Source: Lindgomyces ingoldianus (lineage: Eukaryota; Ascomycota; Dothideomycetes; Pleosporales; Lindgomycetaceae). Taken from it: a DNA stretch of 64,000 nucleotides. The position numbers and the translations under genes are program-made. Below the pieces are notes generated by a model that worked only from the letters and a program-made list of their open reading frames with translations, was not told where the DNA came from and ran no database searches. Shown piece after piece: positions 36,164-48,760 of this stretch; within the stretch, counting starts at the first letter, position 1; each line of letters opens with the position of its first letter. The DNA lies in the NCBI RefSeq assembly GCF_010093535.1, contig NW_022985174.1:349837-413836 (forward strand), given 5' to 3'.

Positions 36164-38271
36164 TGCTCTAACATCTTTAATTCGACACCCTAAGCCCGAT
36201 CAATATTCCTTGCTGCCATTTCTTGGATACTTTGTCTAATTTTTCCACCTCGTCCTTGGAAGATTTATGTCAATTGTACAGTTTTGCATTACTGACGCGG
36301 TAAGAAGAAATGTTATAGAGCACGATATCACCCAACATGGAATACACTTGGGGTAGAGTTTATCAGTTAAAACTCCTACTGTAATCAGAGAGAAGGTTAA
36401 CTGGATGCAACCGTCTCTCTTGCATTACCTGTTATATCCCCCATTAGGTGACAAGATACAGATGTACAGTTAGACCGCAGGTTTTAGATGAAAGGTTTCA
36501 CTGTATTGACTTGTGACGCCACCCCATCGCCATATAGGGCCATTGGAGGAGTCTTCCTCCGAACACCCAATGTTAATCACATGCTTGCGCATCGGCCCGG
36601 CACCAACGCTCAAATTCGAACCTGTCCAACCTCCCCTTTCCTCACGCAACATCTTGGATCTTTACTGGATACTGTACGTCAAATCTACTAGTGCTCCTTT
36701 TTGGGCTATTGTCTCTTATTTGTAGCATCTCCGTGACAAAAGGTATTTGTTGTATACGAAAGCAGTTAACTAGATTCTTAACATTGCTAAGTCGTATAAT
36801 CTGCACACTAACTTCCGAAAACAGTTTTTACAAGATATCTAAATTTAAAAAAAATTTCATAGTACAGATGGATGAAACCCTTTGTCATGCCCGAGGCCAT
36901 GGATGTGGGGAAACTTGCCTACATCGTGCGTAATAACGCTGAAAGAATTCTCCTCCAACTCACCAATCATGCCGACAGTTTTTTAGATGAATCGACTTCA
37001 GCTTTTGGTGCCGTCTGGCTTTACTTTTGACTTCTCGTTGGAATCCGGAAACATGACTCAGCTCATCGAACTGAATCCGTTCGGTGCCTTGAGCGTATGT
37101 AGGAAATATCTGTTCAACTGGATTAAGAATGCCCGGTTGCTCTACGGACTAGAGGATGGCTTTGTATTCTTCATGGTGCTTGTGTGACTGTTCTTACTGG
37201 TAGTGCATCTCGTATACTTTCATCAGACGTGAGAAGGTTCCCAGCATTATGAAAAGATCAGACGGGTGGACCCAATCAATCATTACACTCCATAGTCATT
37301 TATCAGATGCAGCTGGTAGGATCTCTCTTACCAAAACGATACTAAACCCTCGTTCTTTAAATACCAACAAACAGTAGTCTCCATTCCCCAATATTAAACA
37401 CATATACCAGAGCCTTTGTTCTAATTATCGCTTCAAGAGATAGATAATAGTACAAACGAAAAGCATCATGAGGCCCTTATGACTAAGAAGGACAACCTGA
37501 GCAATGGGCCAACTAAGAAAAGCATCTGGAAGACGTCAAAAGTATTGGAAAGTTAACTATGAGTGCTCGAATACAGGCTAATCTCCCCGAATTTCCTGCT
37601 AATGTCTAAGGAGAATACTCAGGCGCTGTTCATCAAGAGTTTAGGGCTCCCAAAAATGCTTTTCGTGCTCGAGGTATATTGAAGACATTTTCTCAGAGAT
37701 ACCGAGAATAATAGCTGGTTGACAAAGTTGTGGTTCCATCGAGTCGAGGAAAGAGAGTCCGTTTGACGGAAGAACTCACGTGGCGACTCCGCACTCGCCA
37801 CACCTGCCAAATCCCCAGCCCTCGGCAGACCTTCCATGCCCACTACTAATGCCTAGCCGCGCTTCCCCGAGAAGGTATGCCGAACGGTCAGTTCTCCGCT
37901 GTGTACCTCAACGTCCCTGCACCATCATCATCACGCCCTGAACTATGCAGGTCTCCTTCCCTTGGGCCTTGTTCTTCCTTGCCTATCCTTGCCCGTTTAG
38001 GATGAGTTAGAGCCTCGGGAGACACAAAAGCGAGTAGCACGCGCATAAGTGGGTCTTTTATGGATTCTGGGGTACCTATTGAAGCTGGGGGCGTGGAGAG
38101 AATACCATGTGTGAGGAGTGGGATATGAATCAACATAAAAGGGGCCACCGCCGTCGAACCGGACGCTCTTTGGATGCTTTCTTGAGTAGATCTAAAACTT
38201 CAGTCTTGTCTGACACGATTTTTTATCCATTCACTGGACCTTGTTCACGCACGTCTACCAAGCAGCTAGTC
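36164..38271. other. 2.1 kb AT-rich gene-free region
   Basis: Only random-looking ORFs up to about 86 codons. A low-complexity AAATTTAAAAAAAATTT stretch lies near 36840. The 3' part should include the transporter promoter. I found no terminal repeats or transposase remnant. Confidence 0.4.
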
Positions 38272-40369
38272 ATGCCACGCAAGTATATTGGAGGGTCTGG
38301 GGAAAGGCTTACTGTTTGGATCAGTATCGCCGCCAGTACTGTCTTGATATTCTACGGATACGATCAAGGTTCGCGGAATCAAGGAAAATAACAAAGGAAG
38401 CTAATATGGTGCGTAGGGGTGTTTGGTAATGTCATCATCAACGAGAATTTTCTTGAAACATTTGACTATCCCTCCGCCAACATGCAAGGTGTCATGACAA
38501 GTATATACAATATCGGCTGCTTCATTGGAGCCATGTCCACGATCTGGACTGGGGATCCTTTGGGCCGTCCACGCCAGATTCTGCTTGGGTCTACCGTTAT
38601 TGCCATTGGCGCTATCATTCAGACCGCGAGTTCAACCGTGGCGCAAATGATGGTTGGCAGGATTGTTGCAGGTCTTGGAACTGGAATGAACACCGCTACC
38701 GCAGGTGTTTGGCAGGCCGAGACAAGCAAAATGAGGAGTAGGGGTAAGTTGGTCATCATTCAGATGGGTATGTCTGGCTATCCTTGCTACGCCTTGAATC
38801 TCCAGACTAATAGCAGCAGCAAATTGCATTACTGGCTTCTCCATATCGAATTGGCTAACGTTGGGCTTCTCCTTTGCTCCAAGAGATGTAGCCTGGCGTT
38901 TTCCACTCGCCTTCCAGATATTCTTCACACTTTGCATCTATGCTTTGTGCCCATTCTTGCCGGACTCTCCGCGCCTCCTCATCCGCAAAGGAAAGTACGA
39001 GGAGGCTTACGAGGTTCTGGCTGCATTGGAAGGTCATGGAGCAACTCTAGATTCGCCATCGGTGCATGCGCAGTTCAACATTATCAAGGAAATCTTGGAT
39101 CGAGAACACATATCCACCTATACATGGGGACAACTTCTCACTGGTCGTGGACCCTCAGGCGTCTTACGTCGGATGATCCTCGGTGCTTGGATGCAAGCTA
39201 TGAATCAAATTTCTGGTATTAACGTGACGAGGTACGGTATTAATTCCAGACCATCCCCTACCACAAATACCAGGCCATAAGCCGATGCTAGCAACCCCAT
39301 TCTGAGGCACGGCTCAAGTTGCAGTTCAATGGACAATATCCGTATCAGTCTTGAGTTACTCTTACTAAACTTCCACTCCTATACCCTACAAATAGAGCTC
39401 ATGCTAACTACCCATCCACCTTGGTAGTTACTACATGAGCTACATCTTCATCAACGCTCTCAATATTTCGGAGTTGCTGAGCCGCATTCTTGCGGCCGCT
39501 GGGTCTGTAGATTACCTTATTTTCGCATGTCTGGCTTACTTCGTCATCGTAAGTATTTACTCGCCGCTTAGCCTTTTTGCGGCCGGGCTGATGCTACAGC
39601 GTAGGAGCGATTTGGTCGTCGAAAAGTCATGATGTGTTCTGCAGCCGCATGTTCCACTTGTTGGATCGTCATTTCAATTGCACTCGGCCTCTCTGCTAAT
39701 GGCGGTGATGAGTATAAGCTCGGCATTGTAGCGGTATCCTTTTTCTTTATCTTCTTTGCCAGCTTTGGAATGGGCGTGCTAGGTGTACCATGGCTATATC
39801 CAAGTAAGGGTTTCCAGTGGCTTCCCCCAATTCGCGGATACTAAAATATCCACTGTAGCAGAGATAAATGCGCTAGAGATGAGAACGAAAGGGGCATCAC
39901 TAGGTAAGACTCCCTCACCCCGAGATTTCATTTGCTATGGCTGAATCTGGGCCTGTAGCAATGAGTACGAACTGGATTATGAACTACATGGTTGTTCAGG
40001 TTACGTTGCCTGGTATTAACAATCTTGGCTGGCGATTCTGGATTATTTGGGCTGTCATTTGCTTCGCCTTCATACCTATCACGTACTTTTTCTATCCAGA
40101 AACAGCAAACAGGTGAGACTCAAATATTTAGTCTAACAAATTTATGAGCTCTAACGAGCACAAACAGGACCCTTGAGGACATCGATCGGTTCTTTGAGAG
40201 CAAACCAGATATCTTCATCCATCGGAACAAGGTCGCCATACAACTAGAGAGGCCAGCCGAGTACATCGAGGCAGACGAGCGTATCGTGAGAGCGGAAATT
40301 CATATAGGTGAGAAGAAAAGGCCAGAAAGTATCAGTAGCGACCATGTAGAGACCAAGGAAACTGTCTGA
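38272..40369 (+). CDS. MFS sugar transporter
   Basis: Eight exons, 38272-38368, 38417-38767, 38814-39231, 39428-39548, 39605-39803, 39859-39903, 39959-40112 and 40168-40369, give 528 residues with frame kept throughout. Sugar-porter motifs are all present: FYGYDQGVFGNV after TM1, GDPLGRPRQ between TM2 and TM3, LPDSPRLLIRKGKYEEA after TM6, ERFGRRKVMM between TM8 and TM9, and FYPETANRTLEDID at the end. It is most like fungal hexose or disaccharide proton symporters. Intron 1 has a weaker GTTCGC donor and intron 3 is longer (196 bases). At intron 2 an alternative acceptor three bases downstream would drop one Ala. The substrate is unknown. Confidence 0.87.
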
Positions 40370-41949
40370 CATGGTACACGCCTCTGGTGATTCCTCTGGG
40401 CACCTGACTTCGAACAAAGCAAGAAAAGGGGGTCTAAGCATGCCGGCATTGGTAGTAAAGCTGCACTAGCGCTTACGATGCTAGCGCTAATTGAATTCCA
40501 CAAGCAGAAGAAGGGGCCACGGCAAGAGAAGACAATAATGTTTCCAAAAGATCATGAGTCACACAATTATTACCCCTAATTCCACTTCATACACTTCCAA
40601 ATTACCATGATCGCTAGATTCATGTCAACTGATGCTCCGCTCGGAAAGTTCTGGAGCAGGTGCTGATGAATTTGAAGAAGGGTGATGGCCAATGAGAGTC
40701 TTATTGATGGGTAGCTTAGCGTAGAGGCTAGGCATGCTTTTCGGTAGATTTCAACGATGAGTTACCCTTGCAAATACGGAGTTATTCCGTCTTAGCTGTT
40801 TGAAAGCTGATGAAGCGTGTTCTCTTAGCAGCGATTGGATTCCTATATCAACGCAACTTGGAAGAGAGTCTCCACTGAAGAGCTATGCCTAATGTAATTG
40901 CCGCACTTTAATGCCCTCCCGTACAATTTGGATAGAAGGGTATCTACTTTTGCAAGGGTGGCTACACTAGAGTCCCAATCAAATCATGCAAAGATCCATG
41001 CCCCAAGTTCATATAAGTATTGAAAGGTATTAGGACGAAATTTATTGAGAATAACGTTACTCATACTAATACAGCAAGAAGTCAGACTAATGACCATCAA
41101 ATTTCTTCGAAACTCAACGCATCCCTAAGCCTTCACCTACAATGTCTCATAAATTAAAAATGAATCTTCACATTTATCCTTGCGACTAAGTCTCATTCGG
41201 ATTGAATGCTATACTTCACTTCTTGTTCTCGCAGTATGCCTTTTTTTTCCTGACATGGAAAGGATGACATATCTAGCAAGCTTTGGGGTTTGAGGAGGAA
41301 GCTTTAGAGCCATTAGTGAGTCTTGTATGAGACCAGTGAGAAGGCTCCACTTTCAGACCATATCTTCGGTTGGCTGTCTAACACGCTCATCCATCCCCGA
41401 TAGTGCAGGCTAATATCGGTGTATCAATCGAGAATCCGAATGAAAACATGTGACAAGAAGTAGAAGACTACGGCAATCCAATATGGCAGCGTACTGGAAT
41501 TCATTCTATACTTACTCAGAAGAGATTTAGCTGGAATCAAAAGAATCAAAGATACTTATAACTCAGAGCACATTTTCCTAAGGTACTGCCTAGTGGTTTT
41601 CGCTTTTGAAAGGACCCGAAACTAGGCCACCACAGAGAACCTAACTGCCGAAAATTCGACTGGCTGTAATTACTGAAAGCGGCAAAGGTCTCAGCAGGGA
41701 GAAACTGTGCCGTGCAGACCCAGCCAGATGCCACAGAAATTCATAACATGACCTTTAGAGGGAAAGCAGCAACATGGTCCCTTGTGAGTGAGGGGATAAA
41801 CACACGAAGCACCTATGTTAATGAATGTGCCTATCTGCCCACATCTCAGTATTTTAATCTAAATCCACTGATAGGTGTGGGTGCTGCTGAACCTCTTGTC
41901 AAAACATCCATGGCCTCGCCCCATTTCTGTGTCTCGCCAATCCCTCTAA
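40370..41949. other. 1.6 kb AT-rich gene-free region
   Basis: Convergent spacer between the transporter and the SDR gene. No recognisable coding sequence, RNA gene or repeat. Words such as TATTGAAAGGTATTAGG and long A/T runs give it the appearance of the neighbouring decayed stretch. Confidence 0.4.
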
Positions 41950-43361
41950 CTAGGGTTCATTGCAGTATCCTTCCAAGAAGTTCACGGTCAGTTTGTTTCT
42001 TTTCTCTTTCAGTAATGTCTCTCTTCCTTTCTCTAGAAGCTTCGTCACATCTTGCCGACAGTCTGATTGTTTTAGCCGATCACTCTAATTCTTATAAGAA
42101 ATGGATGACATACCTAAATACAGTCCTCTCAAATCCTTGCCTCTTCCCGACGCTAGAAATGCACACGTCTGCCCGCATAGTGCTGGGGGATCCTTGAAAA
42201 GTTCCATGAAGAATTTCTCGTCTCGCACATCCCCGTATTTTTCAAGGACGTCTTTTTTTGCCGCCGCTAGGTTCGGGTTATCAGCTGTGTTCCCAGATTC
42301 CAGAAACTTGTTGTGCAGGAAGAACAAAGCAAGGAGGACTAATGGACGTACATCCACCCATTCCAGTGAGCACGCCACCAGGATGCAGAGCATAGAGATG
42401 GATGGCTGGATCGAGGTTGTCTAGAGCCATCTCCATTTGCAGGGTATGTGTAGCCCGGATGAGAGCAGCTTTCGAAGTAACCTTCATTTGATATCATTAG
42501 CAGGCAGGAAACCCAAGGGAAAGATGCGAAGATACGTACATAGCCTAGCGTCTACCAACGTGGAGTCATAAGTCAGCAAATATTTTGAAAGGGGGGTTTG
42601 TTCCATCCATGTTCAGTCTCAAAACACACTGTGCCTATCCTAAACACCACCTAGGTAGCATCTCAGACGCTTGTAGTAAGTATGAAATAGGACAACAAAT
42701 GTGTACAAGGGATTTCTTACCATTGGTACATCTACAGTGCCGCTTCTCGACGCAATGTTGATGATGCATCCGCCACCTCGCTCACGCATCCGAGGTAGCA
42801 TGGTGTGGATTGTGAGTAGGGGCTTTTGGCATCATTAAAATGAGCGAATCACCTAAGGAGAAGGGAGAATGGGGATATACCGCTTTGAAGTTGACCTCAA
42901 TCTGACGCCAGAAGTCATCAAAAGTCGACATGATGAGAGGTCTTTGATCTAGGATACCAGCATTGTTGACCAGTACTCTACCTCGCATTAGGTCACGAAA
43001 CTAATTAAACACATGCGTCTGAGACTCACTCAATGGGACCTAGCTCCTTCTCAACGCTATCAAACGTCTCAACAACCGCCTTTTGATCAGAGACATCACA
43101 AGCGTAAGCCTCAACTTTCACCCCATGGGCTTTACATGCTTCCTTCGTCTGCGCCATATTTTCGACCTTAAGGTCGAGTATTGCAACATCTGCTCCTGAC
43201 ATGGCAAGAGATTCTGCAATGGCAGCACCAATGCCCCTCCCAGCACCCGTTACGACGGCGACTTTGCCTCCATTCGCGCCTTTCAATGTATCAGGTGATA
43301 TGGCTGGATAGGGGTCATGTTGGAGAGGGAGCGTGGAGTAGCCGAATTCGCCCGGATCCAT
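41950..43361 (-). CDS. Short-chain dehydrogenase/reductase with a 12-base microexon
   Basis: Seven exons, 43361-43030, 42977-42881, 42822-42721, 42551-42540, 42481-42352, 42284-42114 and 42062-41950, give 318 residues. The cofactor loop is VVTGAGRGIGAAIAE, followed by a DLKVE acidic turn after beta-2 that suggests NAD(H), and VLVNNAGI. Catalytic residues are Ser in NIASRSGTV and Tyr181/Lys185 in YVTSK. Tyr181 comes from a 12-base exon encoding TLGY. Without it the protein would lack its catalytic Tyr. The end EGYCNEP and the GLYLDCRQDVTKLLEKG segment are typical of fungal SDRs of this size. Substrate unknown. GTATATATTC at 43441-43450, about 80 bases upstream, may serve as its TATA box. Confidence 0.82.
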
Positions 43362-43844
43362 GTTGTACTTTTTGGGGTTAACGAGGTAGGAATTGACGCG
43401 TTAGTGCAAGTTTCGTTGAATAAACCTCTGCACATGTCATGTATATATTCACGTTGAATGTAGACTCGAAATGCGGGGTGTACCTAATGTTTTTCCCCCG
43501 CAGTCTCCATGTGGGGCAATTTGGGGTACACCTCGCAGGAGGGCCAGTGTGAGATATGATACGAGATTGTGTCGATATGTAACTTGTATCTATTTCTACA
43601 GATCTTTTGTGAGGAATTTCATACAAAGTCCAATATACGCGATGAAGGAAACCTCTATGAACGAGGTCTAAGCTAGTTTTCGAACTACTAAATTGCTCCA
43701 AGAGCACCCCTTGGACAAAAATGTTGAAAGAATGAACACGAAAATGCCTTCTCAAATCGATTAACATCTAGGATCGGTCCTGCGGATTAAAATACCTTTA
43801 AATCTACTAAGACCACCTCCATTTCCTACCTAGGCACAAACTTC
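43362..43844. other. Spacer between the SDR gene and the GH31 pseudogene
   Basis: It should hold the SDR promoter, with a TATATA word near 43441-43447. Nothing else is recognised. Confidence 0.35.
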
Positions 43845-46300
43845 CTATACGTCTAGTTTCTTCCCACCTTTTGTGGCCAACACTCCGCCACAGACGCTAC
43901 CACCCCGTCCCGCAATCGTAATGTTCGCAAGCGGATTCAAGTCCTTGTAGGCGGTGGTACTAGTAGTCGAAAGGGGTCTAATCAGCAAACGAAAACTATG
44001 TTACGCAGCCAGATGATACCTTAAGCCATACGAAGGGGGTCTTGCTTGATCTCCTGGGCCCGCGCCGGCCCGAGGCAAACGCCGTCACCCAAATACAATT
44101 TTTCTCCGCTTTTCCCTCCTCATCTAGCGCTATAACCGAATTCCGAGGATTGATTGCCGTCATCTTCTTCCGGCATTTGGCTCAGAATAATGCTACTAGT
44201 CTTGACATTCACAGGAATGTGCACTGGTGGTGTGTCGAGCGTGACATTATATCCGCTTGAGTATTTGATGTCGTTGTAAGTATACCATTTCGTTCCTTGG
44301 CCAATACTTAGGAAGACTCCTGGGGAGGCTCGAAGGATAGGGGCTAGGGTAGTGGTGATGAGGATCCTGAGACCAAGCATGAACTGGTTGTCAATTGCTC
44401 TTAGAAGCTCTTCGTGAAGAAAGTACCACGCTAGAGCATGCAATATCGGAGCGACTTCTGCATAGTCTTTATAGAAGATAGTGTACCAGTACGGGAAGAG
44501 AGAAAATCGTACGGGTAGGGCTAGTCTTGTTCGTTTCGCAGTAGTAGCGCAACGAAAGTCTTCTTGTGCTCTTGTATTCTGCAAATTTTGGTTGCAATAA
44601 AGAGGGGAGGAGGCGCTCTGCATTCAGTGCATCTAAAGCCCCATATCCGTGGTACTAGTAAGCCCGCATGCTTCGACACCAAAGTATAGAACAACGGCAA
44701 CACTAAAATAAAGGCTTATGGGATAGTTATACGAATGGTTCCCCAACGAAAATTGGTGTCGTCACCCTAGTGGCCAGTCAAGTTCCCACTTCCAGCTGAT
44801 ATAGGTCTAGAGAGGAAGAAGGGACGCTTCCTAGGATATATATCGAGAAGGGAGTGATCCGTTGCGTTTTCGCTGACGTAGCTGTATCGATTGTGTAAGC
44901 CATATTCTGTGGTATTGTAGTAGTCATTGTGCGCTGCATGCAGCGCAAAAGCTTCATTTTCTCAGGAGTGACCGTAAAGGGTAAGATTTAGTGCACATGG
45001 CTGGAACGTAATATTCTTTACACAGGGTGTTAGAGTATTGAGAGTGACAGTTGGCGTCCCAGCTGCTGTGCTCAGAGTTGGACAGGTGGAGGCTGGGGAG
45101 GTAGATACGGTACTTGCAGATGTGACATCAAATGACTGTTAATCATGATTGATTTGCCCATACTCAATAGGTAATTTGAACGGTGCCTGAACTAGGTTAA
45201 GGTGTGGAAGGGGTGAGCCACAGCTACTGATGCAACATGAAGAGATATCATTGATGTCGAGCCAGTGGCCGTGGTGTTGCAACAATTGTTTAGTATAGAA
45301 TTTTTGTGCGGATTCAAGAGGAAATTCCGGTAATGGACTGAAGCAAGGCCACCGATTTATCGACGTAGTAACCTTCATCACCATTCCCTTTGCGGGCGGG
45401 GATCCATAGTTCATCGCCGCGATAGCTAGGTGGTTCGTCAGTCTCATTTGTAGATCTGTTAGGATCAAGAGTCAGAATTCCGTGCTGTCCAGTTACATGA
45501 AATCTTACAAGGTATCCTTGGGATGCTAATACCAGGTACGTGTTTTTGTTGCTAGAGCATATCCGGAATGGGTCAAGATAATCCAAGTCAGTCCAGATTC
45601 CCTCGGGTCCAATGCTTACCTTTGACAGCCATCAACAATATATTGTAAGATGCTCCAATTTTGATCATCAACAGGTTTGATGAAAGTTGAGGGCCCCGGA
45701 AGGCTGCATGGCAAGTGGATGGATGATACCAACCTGTTGTTGAACCAGTGCTTTGCCCGGTGTTGGGTCACTGGAAAAATAGGGATCGAAACTGTCTACA
45801 ATGGTGTGCTAAGTTAGACTATTCAGATGCATAATTTATTCCCGATTGTTTAGGTTGCGGCAGTAGATTATATGGGATTTCGATAAGCTGTTTACATATC
45901 TCGTCTCTGGGTACACTGAATGCATCCACTAGCTAATCATTCATCTCGCTGTGCTCTTTCTTGTCGTCGGTCCATACAAGCGAAACTTTGAGATATATTC
46001 CTTAGATTCTACGCCAGACGCTGGGCCTGGAACAGATGTAACTTTCCATCTCCAAGGAAGCGTCAAGCCAATATAGGGAGTGTAACCGTTCATTCAATGC
46101 CAGCCTCCTATGAATGATCTAGGTAGGTGAGAATGGAGGATTGAAGGTGTATCTGATTGCGAACAGAGTACCTGAAGGAACCTCAAGATTTATCGTGACC
46201 GCGTTTGCTGGTACTGCTGAGTCTAGTGCTCGTCACTATCATGTCCACCGAGGGGTGCCCCGTCGACGACGATAACCACCTCGAGCTCAGGCACGTAAGG
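43845..46300 (-). pseudogene. Degenerate GH31 alpha-glucosidase
   Basis: On the minus strand, pieces of a GH31 enzyme occur in the right order but in different frames. From the N-terminal side: SDPTPGKALVQQQVGII near 45770-45725; GIWTDLDYLDPFRI near 45610-45565; TGQHGILTLDPNRSTNETD near 45490; the nucleophile region GHWLDINDISS with SCGSPLPHLN near 45265-45200; RFSLFPYWYTIFYKD near 44500-44455; DNQFMLG, then KWYTYND and NVTLDTPPVHIPVNV near 44390-44220; VIALDEEGKAE then YLGDGV near 44135-44080; and a KLDV end with TAG at 43847-43845. Stops and frameshifts separate them. The 5' boundary is approximate. An intact copy would cleave alpha-glucosides outside the cell. Confidence 0.8.
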
Positions 46301-47591
46301 AAAGATTACTATTGTGGCTGAAGGCTACGGAGAACGAGAGAAGTTGAAGGTGATCTGGGAAAAGATGAACAGAAGAAGGAAGAAAGAAGGAAGAAGAACA
46401 GACGGGTTAGCGTTTGATAGGAAATTCGGCTATGAGAGTATCTGCGTTGATTGTAATTTTAAAGTGGTGGAGAACCAATAGTAATCAGAAGGAAAGAAAT
46501 ATCCATTAATGGGATGTCCTGTCGACCTACAGGAGATTCTGTTTAATGTATATGATAGTGTCATTCGCTGACTAGCCCACTACTGAAAAGGCCCTAGTAA
46601 GCCCCGGTAAGTAGTGCGGCCATCCGTATGCAACGGAGTAGATTTGAGGCCGTCTGTTGTTCTGTATTGTTTAACCTGCTTGTAAGTGCTAACTGTACTG
46701 AGTAGAGAGGGAGGGTAACTATTAGTACTCCATAACGGATGAATTGATAGATTTTACTGTAGTGTACGGAGTATAACGGGCTGTTTACAGAGTATCTAAC
46801 CTAATTAAGAAGTATTAGTAGGTACAGAAGTAAATCAACCCTCTTCTTAAGCTACGTTCCTCACTATTTTAGTGTACTCTGCTAGCTTAGTTAGCTTAGT
46901 GCTTAGTACCTTGTTACGTAGCTAGTTCTTTTGTAGCTCTATAGCCCTAATTGTTATGTGTGAAACGCGGCAGGATAGTGAACAGGCGCCTTCTCAGAGG
47001 CAGATCGACTGACTGAGTTCTAATGCGCTGAGAGGCTCAAGGCTGGCGGGTAACGTACTAAGAAAAGTAACATTATAAGGTGTATAGAGGGGCTAGGTTA
47101 CAGTGTTGTGGAGTTCTTAGAAGATTGCTAATAAAACACGCTGGATTAGCATAATCTGCATTAATTTCTGGCTACCCTAAGGCGCCTCATGCAGCTACAC
47201 AGGCACCTCTACTCCACCCAAAATCCATACACACTACCGTAAACGGCTAGTGAAAGGGCCTCACATACAGTTACTGTACTGATAACCACCTCTATGCTTA
47301 CTAACTAGTACTAAATTTGATGTACTGCAGTGTTGCACGCCTGTATACTGACGGATGGCTGCGTTGCTGGCAAGTCCTTGCAAAATCTGACTCTATAACC
47401 TTTTAGCAAAAATGACGCCAAGTACCAATCCGTCATTGATTGCGAGAAGAGAGAAGGTATCAGACACTAGAAACGCTGAATCAAGGACGAAGTCACTCCG
47501 AGGGGGCCGAGGCGAAGTGCCATTGAAAACCGCCCGGCCATAATCTCCACCCTGATCTGCCCTGAACATGAGGACCCATCGTGACAGTGAT
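46301..47591. other. Low-complexity, repeat-like gene-free region
   Basis: About 1.3 kb with many TAG/CTA/GTA words (for example GCTAGCTTAGTTAGCTTAG near 46877-46895) and scattered TACTCC/GGAGTA words. Segments 46621-46640 and 46726-46741 are imperfect inverted repeats (CATCCGTATGCAACGGAGTA against TACTCCATAACGGATG). This may be an eroded transposon or MITE, but no target-site duplication or coding remnant was found. Confidence 0.35.
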
Positions 47592-48760
47592 TCACGTTAA
47601 GTCGACGACCTCCACTCTATCTTTATTGGGGGTGGGCGGTAACTTGCGACGTTTCACGCTCACGAACGTCACCTCGTCACCTTTGCCATTATTTTCGTTG
47701 CCGTCATCTTTTGGGTGTTCCCTCTTGACGCCTTCTTGCCTCATGCGTGCAGCCGCATCTCGCTTCATTAGAGTTAGTACTCAAAATCTTTAGACACTAC
47801 AGTAAGGCTCACACGTTGACGCCACAAAAGCTCCCTGGCTTCCTCCAGTGTCAAATCTTCGACCGGTCTGTCTTCTAGGGGAAGCGGACTTGACGATCGA
47901 GGGATAATGCAGAGCGCTTTCAAGGCAACTGGAGGTCCACATTGTGAGCCGTCGAACTACGAGAAATAGGGCATTTAAAACACACTTCGGGAGCGATATC
48001 TAAAGCAGAAAGAGGCAAATGGCTCCTTCTGCGGTTGAATGTACTCGAACTCGTATACAGTCCGATTTCGTATTTGCCGCGGCTTCTGTAAGCTGGATTT
48101 GATGTTAGTTTCTATCATGGACAAGTAATGGATACCATCCGCTTACCTAACCTCGTGTGAAAGTGCTTTGCCTTTGAGGACCTTCTCCGAGATCGTTCCA
48201 ACCGTTGAGATATCTGCCCCGTTGAACGTGTGGCTGTCTTTTTGTTGAAGATTCCTTGTCTTGTAGAAATAGACTGAGATCTCCCCTATTCTATCCAATG
48301 TCTTCTTGAGTTTGTCCCTAACTGGGAGAATACCGGAGTCATCTGGTCTTGAATGTTAACATACCTGCTTTGGGAGGAGGGTGCATAACCCGGAGATTCG
48401 TCGGGTCTTACCGATTGTAAGCTCTGCGAAGCAAAAGGTCCGCTCAAACCATTGATCACGAGCATATGAGGGCACACCACTTTGTATAATGGTACATCCA
48501 GCGCCAGCCATGCACTCTTGGTGGGCGAAAGTACCACACACACGTCTTCCATCAAGGTGAATGTCGACCAAAACCGTAGTGCCAGGGAAAGGGCGAGGGA
48601 AGCTAGAACGCACTTGAAATTCTGAGCCAGTTTTGGACTCAATGTATTTGGTGACCGCGTCCGGTCCTTGCTCTTCTTCATCGTCATGTTACTCCGGGAG
48701 CGGCGAACCGTCAACGAGGATCTCGACCTGGTGTCCCGGTTGGTCGTTCAATATCGCCAT
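47592..48760 (-). pseudogene. DUF7918 gene interrupted by one in-frame stop
   Basis: Five exons, 48760-48412, 48342-48152, 48085-47986, 47928-47813 and 47762-47592, total 309 codons and keep frame to the terminal TGA. Family features are clear: the start MAILNDQPGHQVEILVDG, then TKYIESKTGSEFQV, TISEKVLKGKALSHE, PFASFCFRYRSR, LKALCIIPRSSSPLPLEDRP and a terminal VEVVDLT that resembles a SUMO-interacting motif. Codon 24 is TAA (48691-48689), lying between SPLPE and HDDEEE. No intron choice that I tried removes it, and the next in-frame ATG lies deep in the domain. Intron 2 relies on a weak GTTAGG donor. A single recent nonsense change, a sequencing error or readthrough are all possible. Confidence 0.7.

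Noticed and set aside
36590..36640. T-loop-like GGTTCGAAT on the minus strand, as in tRNA genes
   Set aside because: No acceptor stem, D-arm or anticodon arm could be fitted around it.
36164..38271. Several ORFs of 60-94 codons
   Set aside because: Random-looking products in AT-rich spacer; none aligns in my judgement with a known protein or transposase.
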